In this document: one piece after another, positions 17,603 through 26,828 of the stretch
Position numbering within the stretch: the first letter of the stretch is position 1
Layout of the letters: the number at the start of each line of letters is the position of its first letter
Assembly (NCBI RefSeq): GCF_000022085.1
Contig: NC_011894.1
Coordinates: 3,561,501-3,625,500 of the forward strand
DNA: 64,000 bases
Source of the DNA: Methylobacterium nodulans ORS 2060
GTDB lineage: Bacteria > Pseudomonadota > Alphaproteobacteria > Rhizobiales > Beijerinckiaceae
Direction: 5' to 3'
Notes under the pieces: model-generated
Seen by the model: only the letters and a program-made list of their open reading frames with translations
Databases searched by the model: none
Told to the model about the DNA's origin: nothing
Program-made: the position numbers and the translations under genes

Positions 17603-18079
17603 TCACCGGAGGCGCTGGCAGCCCTCGCTGCCCCACATTGCCGCCAGGGGCAAGGTCACGGCCTGATGCCAGTACCAGGCTCCCATCAGGATAGGCCAGA
17701 CCAGAGGCCGAAGCGAAGCGTGGACCATCAGGGTGAGATCGGACGCGACCTCCTGACCCGGCGCTCTGGCCTCCACAACCGGCGGTCTCTGATGCTTCAG
17801 CAGCACATCGTTGAACGCCTCGGCCATCAGATCACGGAGCGGCGTCCCGAGATCCTGCGCCAGCCGGCTCATCTCCGACCAGCCGGCTCGGTTCAGATGA
17901 AGCTGCGCAGCGTCCGGCTCGGGCAAGGGCTCCTGAGGCTCTGCAACAAGGCTGCCGGCATTCGCGTCGATCACGTGACCCTGGTGGAGGTCTGTTGCGG
18001 AGACTCCCACGATCGGCTGCTGCTTTGAGCCCTCCTGTGGTGAGAGGCTCATCAACGATGGGCGCATCGGCTTTGCCAT
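17603..18079 (-). CDS. Ribbon-helix-helix-like partner of ParA with hydrophobic tail
   Basis: The product has 158 residues. Residues about 60-95 (MSRLAQDLGTPLRDLMAEAF then NDVLLKHQRPPVV) fit the antitoxin-like ribbon-helix-helix pattern found in small partners of ParA ATPases. Residues 1-55 are polar and probably disordered. The C-terminal 40 residues hold a hydrophobic stretch, PLVWPILMGAWYWHQAVTLP, unusual for a DNA-binding partition protein. It begins 12 bases after parA on the same strand, so the two are co-transcribed. Likely role: DNA- or cargo-binding adaptor for the ATPase. The family call is moderate. Confidence 0.6.
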   Translation of the reverse strand: MAKPMRPSLMSLSPQEGSKQQPIVGVSATDLHQGHVIDANAGSLVAEPQEPLPEPDAAQLHLNRAGWSEMSRLAQDLGTPLRDLMAEAFNDVLLKHQRPPVVEARAPGQEVASDLTLMVHASLRPLVWPILMGAWYWHQAVTLPLAAMWGSEGCQRLR

Positions 18080-18091
18080 AGGGATGGAGCC

Positions 18092-18742
18092 TCAAGCATG
18101 ACGGGGAAGAGAGCGGGCGAGTTCAGACACCGTTGACCACATCGCAGCAATCTCCGCTGTTGCGCGCCCATGCGGGTCGTACTCGTCGACGGACTGGCCG
18201 GTGATGAGGGCGTGCGACAGGCTTGCACGCTGGGACACCTGTCCAGGCAGAACAGGCGCCCCCATGCTGGCCAGGACGGCCCGGGTTTCCGCGACGGCGC
18301 TCGTCTGCCGCTCGCCGCGCGTGGTTGGTGGAGCGGCGTTGATGATGCAGGCCATGGGTGCCTTGAGGCTGCGGGCCATCGCGAGTGTCGCGCCTACCGC
18401 ATCAAGATCGAATGGGCCGGGCCGCACGGGGATCAGGGTCAGAGTTGCTCGGCTCATGAGAGTCGAGATCAGGGAGGTATTGTGAGGCGGGCTGTCAATC
18501 ACAGCCCAGGCGACGCCCTCTCGCCGGGCCGTGCTGAGAACCTCCGGCACAGCCTGAGCACTGGCACGGGTGAGGCAGGGTGTTTCGGCTGTGCGCCGTC
18601 CGTGCCACATGGACAGCGAACCCTGCGGGTCGGTATCGACGAGGAGCGTCTTGCCGTCACGATCAGCGAGGGCGCTCAAGTGCACGGCGAGTGTGCTCTT
18701 GCCAGCCCCGCCCTTCTGAGCTGCGATCAGGATCACATGCAC
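18092..18742 (-). CDS. parA: ParA-family ATPase, short type
   Basis: The protein has 216 residues without the N-terminal HTH extension of plasmid type Ia ParA, so it belongs to the short ParF/MinD-like group. It has the deviant Walker A AQKGGAGKSTL, a Walker A' VDTDPQGSLSMW and Walker B WAVIDSPPH. The start is a GTG at 18742 with GAGGAG seven bases upstream. Such ATPases position plasmids, chemoreceptor clusters or other cargo on the nucleoid. No ParB, origin or iterons are seen, so this is an orphan partition pair, perhaps left from an integrated plasmid. Confidence 0.88.
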   Translation of the reverse strand: MHVILIAAQKGGAGKSTLAVHLSALADRDGKTLLVDTDPQGSLSMWHGRRTAETPCLTRASAQAVPEVLSTARREGVAWAVIDSPPHNTSLISTLMSRATLTLIPVRPGPFDLDAVGATLAMARSLKAPMACIINAAPPTTRGERQTSAVAETRAVLASMGAPVLPGQVSQRASLSHALITGQSVDEYDPHGRATAEIAAMWSTVSELARSLPRHA

Positions 18743-19209
18743 AGCCGTTCTCCTCAGGAGCGCTGAGTCTTCATGGATTCAAGGCTGTGGCGCTATCGCG
18801 AGCATGCTGCACAAGCGGCTCTGTGCGACCACCTCCGAACTGGCAGGAAGAGCAAAGCGAGAGCGAGACGCCGCTTAGCCTCCGGCAGCAATGGACAGGG
18901 CGCTCGCTATGGCTTTGCCGCCCATTGCCTTCAGTATTCATTATAGATGCCGATGCTTAACGACGAGTTAAAGCTATCGCCAAATGCAATATGCGGGCAG
19001 GATTCCTAGAAGAGCCATCGAGCCATTCATGCGCATTGGCAAGGCGAATGCCGCAGTGCAACATGAAGCTGAGGTTTCTACCGTCGGCTGGGGCGGCCTG
19101 CGGCCATTTCGACGCTCACTTGGTCGTTGAAAGTGCGAAGGGCGCCTGCCCCGCTGGTCGGCTCCTGGCACGTGAAAGCCACTCCCGTGACAACGCCGCC
19201 GAGATGGAT
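18743..19209. other. Intergenic between parA and adenylate cyclase
   Basis: The first 200 bases are upstream of parA and include a 58-codon frame from 18774 (MDSRLWRYREHAAQ) that is probably chance. Around 18930-18990 there is AT-richer sequence with TTAACGACGAGTTAA, a small inverted repeat (TTAAC/GTTAA). No gene is supported. Confidence 0.4.
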
Positions 19210-20589
19210 TCACCCATCCCCGCTCGTTGTGATGGAAGCCGCAGGGGCAAAGATCACGATGGGTTCCTTGCGTCCGGCGAGAGGTTCGTGGCCGATCTCC
19301 CGCCACGAGGCATGATCCGATGAGCCTTCGACGGCAGCCCCAGAGGCTAGGATCATCTCGCCATATCGCTTCGTTGCTTGCTCGAGACGCGAGGCGACGT
19401 TCACCGCATCGCCCAACACCGTGAACTCCATCCGCTCCTCGTCGCCGACGATGCCGCAGAACACCTCGCCGACATGGATCCCGATCCCGATCCGCACGGT
19501 ATGAGGCAGTTCGCGTGTGGCGTTCCAAGCCTCGACGATCCGGACGAGGTCATGCGCGAAGGCAAGAGCGCGAGCTGCGTCGTCACCGCCCTCATCCGGC
19601 ACCCCGAACAGGATCAGCGCTCCGTCGCCGATGAATTTGTCGACGAATCCGCGATGCGTGCGCACGCAGCCCAGGATCCGAGTCCTGAAGGCGGTGAAAA
19701 ATTGCGACAGGCGCTCCGGATCCATGCCTTCGGCCATGCCCGTCGAGTCGCGGATATCGACAAAGACGATGACGGCCCTCTGACGGCGCCCGCGGCGGAG
19801 ATCGGCGTCGCCCGCCGCCACCCGGGGCGCGATTTCGGCCGGAAGAAAGCGCGAGAGGCTGGCTCGTCCGACGGCGTCCTTGACTGCGGAGGACAGGAGC
19901 CGTCGCGAGCGGATGATTCCGAAGGCCGTGGCTGCTCCGGCCAGGAGGATCAGCTCGAGCCGCATCACATTGATCGGCATCGAAAATAGCCGGCGCCAAG
20001 CCGGGACCCCGGTGCCGGCGGTATCCAGGACCAGGCGATGATCGAGCCCGATGGCGATCGCAATGAGGCCGAGCGCCAGGAGAGCGATGGCAGAAAGCTG
20101 AACCCTGACGTCGTAGCGCAAGGCGCCGACCGCCAGAACCAGAGGCACCGCCCAGACGATAGGAGCGGAGGGCAGGGCGTTGCCGGGCAACTCGCGCTCG
20201 CCAATGGCCAGAAATGCGATGACGAGCACGAGCCCGACATCCAGCACCATGAACAGGTAGGCGAAACCATGATGCCAGCGCTGCGGTTCGGCGAGAACGA
20301 TGCTGGCCGCGCCAATAAGCAGGAATCCAAGTGAGGCAATCCAGGCATTGCGCTCGAACGAATCGAGAGACACGTCCACCAAGTGGCGCAGTACGTGATC
20401 GGCGGCGATCACCGTCACAAAGATGCAAATACCGATCGCCACGCGCAGCCACCCGATCAGTCGCTCCGCCGCAACCTCATGGCGGCTCATCAGTGCAGCG
20501 ACGAGATTGCCTTCCAGGGGGCGACTAGGGATGCTGATAAAAGGCTCTGCCTCTTGCGGCGTATCATCCGCGCGCAGATCTGGCCGCAT
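19210..20589 (-). CDS. Membrane-bound class III adenylate/guanylate cyclase
   Basis: The product has 459 residues from the ATG at 20589, which has AGGAGG six bases upstream; the frame remains open for 37 more codons. About six transmembrane helices lie between residues 45 and 240. The cytoplasmic catalytic domain has VFVDIRDSTGMAEGM, KFIGDGALILFG and VLGDAVNVASRLE, giving both metal Asp and the Asn/Arg of the transition state. The arrangement resembles the CyaA-like membrane cyclases of rhizobia. It is one of two cyclases in the window and stands alone. Confidence 0.9.
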   Translation of the reverse strand: MRPDLRADDTPQEAEPFISIPSRPLEGNLVAALMSRHEVAAERLIGWLRVAIGICIFVTVIAADHVLRHLVDVSLDSFERNAWIASLGFLLIGAASIVLAEPQRWHHGFAYLFMVLDVGLVLVIAFLAIGERELPGNALPSAPIVWAVPLVLAVGALRYDVRVQLSAIALLALGLIAIAIGLDHRLVLDTAGTGVPAWRRLFSMPINVMRLELILLAGAATAFGIIRSRRLLSSAVKDAVGRASLSRFLPAEIAPRVAAGDADLRRGRRQRAVIVFVDIRDSTGMAEGMDPERLSQFFTAFRTRILGCVRTHRGFVDKFIGDGALILFGVPDEGGDDAARALAFAHDLVRIVEAWNATRELPHTVRIGIGIHVGEVFCGIVGDEERMEFTVLGDAVNVASRLEQATKRYGEMILASGAAVEGSSDHASWREIGHEPLAGRKEPIVIFAPAASITTSGDG

Positions 20590-20943
20590 GACGGCCTCCT
20601 GGCTCCTCGGCTCGGCAGGGCGGGCCATTGCCGGATTAGAGCATGGCCGCCCCCCTGCGGCTAGCCGGTGCATGAGCACCGTTGCTTCGCCCTCCTCCAC
20701 CGTCTTCGCATGGAGCCGCGGGCCCGCCTGATCGCCTGGGCGATTCGCGCACCACCCGGGACGGTCAAGCCGGATCGGCAGCCGAGCATGCGGTGCGCCG
20801 GCTATCAGGTGTGAATCACGGGGATGACTCGCCAGAACCGCGGACAGAACAGCGCAGTCGCGTGCGGCAAGCCACCGGGCAGCGCGACCTCCTCCACCTC
20901 AGCGCGCATACTTCGCCCAAACGGAACGGCAGTGGAGGCGGCA
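20590..20943. other. Intergenic with a degraded small-gene fragment
   Basis: Bases about 20684-20790 (CCTCCTCCACCGTCTTCGCATGGAGCCGCGGGCCCGCC) resemble the start of the degraded small gene found at 27701 and 52323, so a third, shorter relic is likely. The rest is upstream sequence for the next gene. Confidence 0.4.
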
Positions 20944-21183
20944 ATGCAATTCCTCGTCGAGCAGGATGAGCCCGGCCAATGGCGATGGCGGCTGATCGGT
21001 CGCAAGGGTGAAACGTTGATGTTGTCTGACGAGATCTACGATACCAAGCCGGAGGCTGCCGACGCGGCCTGCTTGCACGCGCACTTGATCGAGGCTGCCT
21101 CACGCCGGATGGTGGCGCCCGTTTCGCCGCCGAAGCGTGCACCGCGGCTGGTCCCCCGTCGCCCGATCTTCACTCCGCACTGA
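20944..21183 (+). CDS. Small hypothetical protein, DUF1508-like
   Basis: The product has 79 residues. The segment WRWRLIGRKGETLMLSDEIY followed by a helix with EAADAACLHAH resembles the YegP/DUF1508 fold, in which a short beta hairpin (W-R-W-x-L) precedes a helix. The C-terminal 20 residues are basic and Pro-rich. The start at 20944 has GGAGGCGGCA upstream. Function unknown. Confidence 0.6.
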   Translation: MQFLVEQDEPGQWRWRLIGRKGETLMLSDEIYDTKPEAADAACLHAHLIEAASRRMVAPVSPPKRAPRLVPRRPIFTPH

Positions 21184-21692
21184 TCCCGCAGCGGGGGGTC
21201 AGCTCCGCTCCGGCATCGCGGGGCAGCACGAGGGCATGAGCGCTGCCCTCGCCTCGGTCGCGCGGCGTCAGCGCACCGGCTCCCACCGCTTCCACCTGCA
21301 CGTCGTGATGCCGCCGGCGGTGATGACGGTGTGCTGCGCGAAACCGCCGGCCGTCCGGCACCGGACCTCATTCGGGAGGATGTCCGGCACGGCGCGCTGA
21401 CGGTGCATCGGAACGAGGAGGCGGGCCGCGTCGTTCTGCCGCTCATGATCGGGCTGTTCTGCTTGGCGGCCCTCGATGCCGTGATCCCGAACGAGACCGG
21501 AGCCTCGTCGCGGTCGCCACGGCCTTGCCGTTCCGGGTTCGCACTCCGCTCCGTTTGTTCGCACAAGGGGCAGGTTTCACCCTGACCCCGAAGTCGATCG
21601 GATTGTCCGCTTAGCGAAAGCCGAAGGCTTGGATCCCCTGGGAACCCGCCAATCCTGGGTGCCGTTGAACCGAAAACTGGAGGAGACGAGCT
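21184..21692. other. Intergenic, no supported gene
   Basis: Several short overlapping frames exist on both strands but none has a recognisable domain. The last 60 bases before 21693 hold the Shine-Dalgarno of the PRC-barrel gene. This may be decayed coding sequence. Confidence 0.4.
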
Positions 21693-22061
21693 ATGGCAGA
21701 GATGGATACGTCATCGGCTCCGAGCCACCCGCTCATCGAGAGTGATCATATCGAGGGCACCGCTGTCTACGCCGTGGATGGGAAGCGGATCGGAACCATC
21801 AAGCGTCTCGTGATCGAAAAGATCAGCGGCCATGTCGTTTATGCCGTCACCACGTTCGGTGGTTTCCTGGGCTTGGGTTCCGAGACCCATACGATCCCGT
21901 GGGAACTGCTGCATTACGAGCCGACGCTCGGCGGCTACAAAACGAACATCACGGAGGAGCAGCTGCGCAAAGCACCCGAATTCTCCCGTGGCGACGAGTC
22001 TCTCCTGTCTGGGCACGAGAGGAAGCAACTCGTCGACTTCTATGGAGGATACCCCTTGTAA
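21693..22061 (+). CDS. PRC-barrel domain protein
   Basis: The protein has 122 residues. A PRC-barrel domain covers about 15-85: HIEGTAVYAVDGKRIGTIKR, then ISGHVVYAVTTFGGFLGLGS and HTIPWELLHYEP. These are the two beta-barrel halves known from photosynthetic reaction centre H subunits, RimM and many small stress-related alphaproteobacterial proteins. A GGAGGAGACGAGCT ribosome site fixes the ATG. It is soluble, with no membrane segment, and is a single gene. Confidence 0.88.
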   Translation: MAEMDTSSAPSHPLIESDHIEGTAVYAVDGKRIGTIKRLVIEKISGHVVYAVTTFGGFLGLGSETHTIPWELLHYEPTLGGYKTNITEEQLRKAPEFSRGDESLLSGHERKQLVDFYGGYPL

Positions 22062-22209
22062 GATCGCCCCGCGCTCGGTCCTCTGATGACGTGAGACTCA
22101 CGCCCGAGGTGATTCGCGCCCGGGCGACCAAGCTGTCTACGGGAACGGCGCGGGCATCGGGATCCTCGTGACGATCGCCGCGTATTGCTGCCTGGGCCGG
22201 TGCCGACCG

Positions 22210-22466
22210 CGGCAACGCGCTCGGCACCGGCCGTGATCTTGGTCATCTCCACTGCGACGCTGGCCTCCCCCGTGCCCGCGAGGCGCTCGCACGCGAGAAT
22301 GCACCCGAGGCGCAGCGGCGATCAGGATCCTGGCCGACAATGAGACCGGCGAGCTGGAGAACGTCGCGATCCTCGGGCGATGCGCCGCGGCCGATCGTCT
22401 TGTTGGTGCCGCCCGCCAGCAGGCCCTCCAGCACCTCTGCAATAACCCCTTTTGCCTGATGCGGCC
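22210..22466. pseudogene. Mosaic of fragments from two small genes
   Basis: Bases about 22283-22315 (GCACGCGAGAATGCACCCGA) match the 3' part of the broken gene at 30760 (CGGGAGAATGCGCCCGAAGC). Bases 22320-22385 (CTGGCCGACAATGAGACCGG, then GAGAACGTCGCGATCCTCGG) match the 3' part of the intact gene at 33809 (IRADNETGELESVVILG). The two fragments are joined without a usable frame. This accounts for most of the gap before the UPF0182 gene. Confidence 0.6.
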
Positions 22467-25166
22467 CTATTGCTTGTCGGCATGGTCAAGAAGAGATCGC
22501 ATCGCATCGAACTCCTTGCCGAAGTTAGCCCAATCCCCGCGTTTCAAATGCTCTACAGCTCGCACGTAGTGGCCACGAAGGAGCTCCCGAATGCCGCCAC
22601 CAGCCAATTGTGCCGCCGTCGCTTCCGGTGATGGAGCGCCAGCCCGCTGCCGGAACAGGACTGCCAATGCATCCGCAAGCGTCTCCTCCATCACGACCTG
22701 CTCGCCATAGGCCGCGATCACCCGCTTGAGCTCAGGTATTTGTCCCTCCTCCGCGCGCAGGTAGAGAGGAGACACGTAGAGGAGTGAATTCTCAATCGGA
22801 ATCACATGCACGTTGCCCCGGATGACCCGTGACCCACGCTGATTCCAAAGTGTGATCTGTTGCGAAATGGCCGTGTTCTGGTTGATTCGCGCCTCGATCT
22901 GAAACGGCCCGAACACCAGTTTGTCCTTCGGAAACTCGTACACGATCAATTCGCCATAATGGGCCGGGTCGCAGCGGGCAGCGATCCAGGCGATCATATT
23001 GTCCCGCCGAATCGGGACCATCGGAGCCATGAGAATGAACTCTGCCTCCGCCTCGCCGGGCAAGCGAATAATCATGTAGTAAGGAGCCATTGTTCCCCCG
23101 TTGCCGTCCAGCTGACGCGGCAACTCCCAAACGTCCTCCCGATTATAGAACACCTCCGGAGTGCCCATGTGGTACGTGCGGTAAACCTGAACCTGAGCGA
23201 TGAACAGATCCTGCGGATATCTTAGATGTCGCTGCAGGTCAGCCGGCATGCGTGACAGCGGCGTGAACAGTTCCGGGAAAATACGGCCATACGTTCTAGC
23301 AATTGGATCCGAGGGAGCAGCCAAGTAGAACTTGATCGATCCGTCATATCCGTCAATGACAACCTTCGCCGCGTTGCGGATGTAGTCGAGCTCGCCCCTG
23401 GAGACCGTCTGGGCATACGGGAAATAGTTGCTCGTCGTATAAGCATCTTGGATCCAGACTATGCGCCCATCCGTGATGACTGGATATGGATTGCCGTCCA
23501 GGCGAAGGAACGGCGCAATGGTGTGCACGCGCTCCTTGACAGCGCGGCGGAACAGAAGGCGGCTCTCCTGCGTGATATAGTCGGTGAGCACAACGCTTGG
23601 GTCCTTGAAGTACCAGGCGAACAGCATCCGCCACGCAGTGCTGCCGATGGGTATGCCCCGGGCTCCACCATACCTGGCGAAGACGTTTGCATTGCCTTTA
23701 GGATAATCGAACTCGGGAACACTGCTATTGACAATCACATAGGGCGAATTCACTTCTCCAAAATAGATGCGTGGCTCGCTGATCGGTGGCCCGCCGTCCG
23801 CGACTGGCGGAATATCCCTGAGGTAGAAAAGCGGCAGACCTTCGGCACTCTTGCGGTTGACGGGGCTCATTACGACGCCGCTTCCATGGGTGAACAAGAT
23901 ATGGCGGTTGACCCAAGTCTGCGCGCTGGAGGGTAATCGGGACGTATCGATCTCGCGAGCTGCCAATGTCACCTGTCGGTAAATCCCGCTCAGCCAGTAG
24001 CGGTCCACATCGGCGGTATGAAACCTGTAGTAGGTTCTGATCTCTTGAAGCTGCCGGTAGGTGTCGATCAATGGCCCACCGTCCCACAGCCGGATATTAT
24101 CGATGGTGGGCTGATTGGCCTCCAGAAGCATCGGGGTGAGACCCTGCTCGGCTGCAAACGGCCGTACGGCAACGTTCTGAAGCCCATATGCTGCGCGCGT
24201 CAGGTTGATGCTTCTCTGGATGTACGGTCGTTCGAGGTCCAGTTCATTGGGTTTCACCACCAGGCTTTGGAACACGGTGGGAACCACTTCGCCAAAGACA
24301 AGGGAGCCCCCGAAGACCAGTACGACGGCCGCGACGGGGAGCCTGCGGCTGCAGATCCGCACATTCGCGAAGGACAACATGGCTCCGATCAGCGCGAGGG
24401 CGACAAGAACCGAAATCAAGGGCAATGTAACGTTAACATCGGTATAGCCCGCCCCCACGAGAATGTCGTTATTGGAATAGAGCAGAAGGTAACGGTCCAG
24501 AGCGTAGGACCCAGCCTTTACCGTCAGAAGCGCGCCCAGCAGCGCCGAACCGTGGGCAATGGCCGCCCGGGAAACGACGGTGCGCGGGCCCAGTTGGACG
24601 CTTCCGAGTGCCGCATAGACGGCAAGTGCAGTGGCTGCGCTGAGAATGATAAGAGTGAGCGCCCAATCCTTAAGTGTGACATAGGCCGGCAGCGAAAAGA
24701 GAAAGAAGCCAAGATCTGCTCCGAACACAGGATCGGCATCTCCATATGGCACCTGGTACAGGAACCGCAGGAAGAGATCCCACTGGCTCGCTTGGTACAA
24801 GGCGACGAGAAGGCTCGCAAAAGAGGCCGCCGCAGCCAGGATCAAACGGAGGTATGGCGGGCCAGGGTCTGCTCCGCTGGATATCCGAAGTCGAGCGACA
24901 TCGCTGCCGAGGACCAGCGCTCCAGACTGTGCCCGCATTCCGAGCCGGAATGCTAGCCATTCATTCACCCAAAGGGCAGCGATGCTCATCGAGAACACGC
25001 CCAGGAACACGGCTGCCTTTGTGGCCAGGGCCATCTGGAATACACTCAGGTAGCCAAGATCGGAAAACCACGCCCAATCGATTATAACATCGGCCGCAAT
25101 GCTCAGGACCAGCAAACAGAAGATGGCGGAGATGGCGGTCGCCACGATGCGTACCATGGTCGTCAT
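22467..25166 (-). CDS. UPF0182-family large membrane protein
   Basis: The product has 899 residues, the family's usual size. The N-terminal third has about seven transmembrane helices (first IVATAISAIFCLLVLSIAAD). The large extracytoplasmic part has family segments such as TVFQSLVVKPNELDLERPYI, GLTPMLLEANQPTIDNIRLW and TNRDNMIAW-like blocks (PIRRDNMIAWIAARCDP). The ATG at 25166 has AGAGGCGC upstream. The biochemical function of the family is unknown. It is single, and no neighbour hints at its role. Confidence 0.93.
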   Translation of the reverse strand: MTTMVRIVATAISAIFCLLVLSIAADVIIDWAWFSDLGYLSVFQMALATKAAVFLGVFSMSIAALWVNEWLAFRLGMRAQSGALVLGSDVARLRISSGADPGPPYLRLILAAAASFASLLVALYQASQWDLFLRFLYQVPYGDADPVFGADLGFFLFSLPAYVTLKDWALTLIILSAATALAVYAALGSVQLGPRTVVSRAAIAHGSALLGALLTVKAGSYALDRYLLLYSNNDILVGAGYTDVNVTLPLISVLVALALIGAMLSFANVRICSRRLPVAAVVLVFGGSLVFGEVVPTVFQSLVVKPNELDLERPYIQRSINLTRAAYGLQNVAVRPFAAEQGLTPMLLEANQPTIDNIRLWDGGPLIDTYRQLQEIRTYYRFHTADVDRYWLSGIYRQVTLAAREIDTSRLPSSAQTWVNRHILFTHGSGVVMSPVNRKSAEGLPLFYLRDIPPVADGGPPISEPRIYFGEVNSPYVIVNSSVPEFDYPKGNANVFARYGGARGIPIGSTAWRMLFAWYFKDPSVVLTDYITQESRLLFRRAVKERVHTIAPFLRLDGNPYPVITDGRIVWIQDAYTTSNYFPYAQTVSRGELDYIRNAAKVVIDGYDGSIKFYLAAPSDPIARTYGRIFPELFTPLSRMPADLQRHLRYPQDLFIAQVQVYRTYHMGTPEVFYNREDVWELPRQLDGNGGTMAPYYMIIRLPGEAEAEFILMAPMVPIRRDNMIAWIAARCDPAHYGELIVYEFPKDKLVFGPFQIEARINQNTAISQQITLWNQRGSRVIRGNVHVIPIENSLLYVSPLYLRAEEGQIPELKRVIAAYGEQVVMEETLADALAVLFRQRAGAPSPEATAAQLAGGGIRELLRGHYVRAVEHLKRGDWANFGKEFDAMRSLLDHADKQ

Positions 25167-25311
25167 GCGCCTCTGTCAGGTGCGCTCTCGTCCCACAGCC
25201 ACGAAAGGCTTGCACAGCGGGAGCGTTATCTTCGCTCAACCCAAAAGACAGCCCATCTCGAAAGATATTACAACTTTGCGGTTTCTTTGGCTATGGCCCG
25301 CTCTCGATCCT

Positions 25312-25445
25312 TGATGACGTTGCCCCCACGGGAGTGGTCCGCCCTGAAGCATGGTTTTGAGCCAACGGAGGGCGGACCTGATGGGAACCAACAAGCACGA
25401 GCCTGCGGCGGTCGTGGCCAGGCTGCGCCAGTGGACGTGCTGGTC
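25312..25445 (+). pseudogene. IS3-family left end with start of orfA
   Basis: The sequence TGATGACGTTGCCCCCACGG, with AGTGGTCCG following, resembles the inverted right end at 59862-59886. Downstream, at 25381, a frame begins MGTNKHEPAAVVARLRQ. After one base is restored it continues VDVLV, the start of IS3-type OrfA (typically KxxPEEIVAKLRQVDVLV). Homology ends near 25445. The rest of 25167-25655 shows nothing else but the hairpin at 25561. Confidence 0.55.
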
Positions 25446-25560
25446 TGAGCTGAGGCCCAGCGTGCCTGATCGCTTACCCCTCGTCGGCGGGTCGCACCGC
25501 GCAACCGGGGCACCGGCGTTGGAGCCGCCGGGGCTGACGCGCGCGACGCGGGAACGAAGA

Positions 25561-25588
25561 AGCCCGCCGCGGCGGGGCCGGGCGGGCT
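25561..25588 (-). terminator. Probable terminator of the alpha/beta hydrolase gene
   Basis: The stem AGCCCGCC / GGCGGGCT lies 68 bases beyond the stop codon of the minus-strand hydrolase gene. On that strand it is followed by TCTTCGTT, a short T-rich tail. The GC-rich loop can also pair internally. Confidence 0.4.
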
Positions 25589-25655
25589 CGATGCCATCCG
25601 GATGTCGTGGTTGTCGGCTGCGTGGGGCGGCTGGTGCAGGTCGCCCGCAAACCTG

Positions 25656-26828
25656 CTAACGCGTGCCTCGTAGGACCGCCCAGATCTGTGAGGCTGGACC
25701 TGACCTGACCGGCTGGTCGCAGGCGGAGCCGACCTGCGCCCGAGTTTGCTTCAAGCCCGAACAGCCCTTTACCTTCCATTGCAGTCTTTTGCCATCTGCT
25801 GCCAGGATGGTGTCCACCGCCCGCGCGATCTGAGCCTTGGCGCTGTAGTGGATCATGTGACCAAGACCCGGCAATAGAGTCAGCATGCTCCCTGCCACCT
25901 CTTCGTGAAGGCGGCAGGATTGCCCGGCAGGGTCTACGATCGCGTCTGCGTCTCCGCTGAGGATCGCCAGCGGCACCCGCAACCCACGGTAATGCGGTCG
26001 GAGCAGGGCCGCCGCCGCGTTCATGCTCGCCGTGTCCTCCGCGCTCGCGCGGGCCTGGGTCGGGTGAATCGAAAGGCCGACGGGGAAGCGGGCCTGGAAG
26101 CAGGCCGGGACGGCCTGCGGCCTGAAAACGCGCTGGAACACCTGCGGGGCAAGCAGGTGAACGAGCGCGGGCGGCATCAGTGAGCGGGCCGCGTCCCCGA
26201 TGCCCGGGACGGCCAGGGGTGTGATCAGCGCAACGTCAGCCCGCCGGACCGCATAGTAATAGCCGGACAGGAGAACGAGGCCCCGCACTGCATCCGGCGC
26301 CTGGACCGCGAGGGCCAGCGACACGAGGGTGCCCCAGGAATGCCCCACGATGATGGGGCGCTCGACGCCGAGGCGCTCCAGCACGCGATGCACGAGCCGT
26401 GCTTGGGCCGATGCCGTCCAGATGCGGTGGCGCGGCCGCTCGGTGTGGCCGAAGCCGGGCCGGTCGATGGCGATCACTCGGTAGCGTTTGGCTAAGCGAT
26501 CGACGAGGCCGGAGATGACGAAATCCTCCGCCATGGTGCCGTTGCCGTGGATCAGGACCACAGGACGGCCCTTGCCGCGTGCGATGTAGTGAACCTGCAG
26601 CCCGTCCACCTCGACGAATTGCCCTGCAGGCCTTGTTGCCTCGTCACCCCGCGCTCTCGTGAGCGTCATAGCCCGCCCGGCCTGCCGCGCAGCCTTATGG
26701 CTCTGGCGGGCTGCGGCCCCGGTGAGCTTGGCGCCCGATTTCAACAGCTTGGCGACCGCCTCGGTAACGCCGGAGGAGACGCGGCGGGAAGCCCGCTTGG
26801 AGGCGCGCCACTTGGCAGTTGAGAGCAC
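25656..26828 (-). CDS. Alpha/beta hydrolase
   Basis: The product has 390 residues from the GTG at 26828 (GGAG about 11 bases upstream); a TTG at 26888 is an alternative. Residues 1-70 are basic with hydrophobic patches and may anchor or disorder. The hydrolase fold begins at FVEVDGLQVHYIARG, with the oxyanion HGNG, the nucleophile elbow GHSWG, an acid in SGDADAIVDPAG and the His in LPGLGHMIHYS. It resembles the haloperoxidase/epoxide hydrolase branch of small-molecule hydrolases. The last 40 residues after AVDTILAADG look unlike the family and may be read-through into non-homologous sequence. Confidence 0.85.
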   Translation of the reverse strand: MLSTAKWRASKRASRRVSSGVTEAVAKLLKSGAKLTGAAARQSHKAARQAGRAMTLTRARGDEATRPAGQFVEVDGLQVHYIARGKGRPVVLIHGNGTMAEDFVISGLVDRLAKRYRVIAIDRPGFGHTERPRHRIWTASAQARLVHRVLERLGVERPIIVGHSWGTLVSLALAVQAPDAVRGLVLLSGYYYAVRRADVALITPLAVPGIGDAARSLMPPALVHLLAPQVFQRVFRPQAVPACFQARFPVGLSIHPTQARASAEDTASMNAAAALLRPHYRGLRVPLAILSGDADAIVDPAGQSCRLHEEVAGSMLTLLPGLGHMIHYSAKAQIARAVDTILAADGKRLQWKVKGCSGLKQTRAQVGSACDQPVRSGPASQIWAVLRGTR

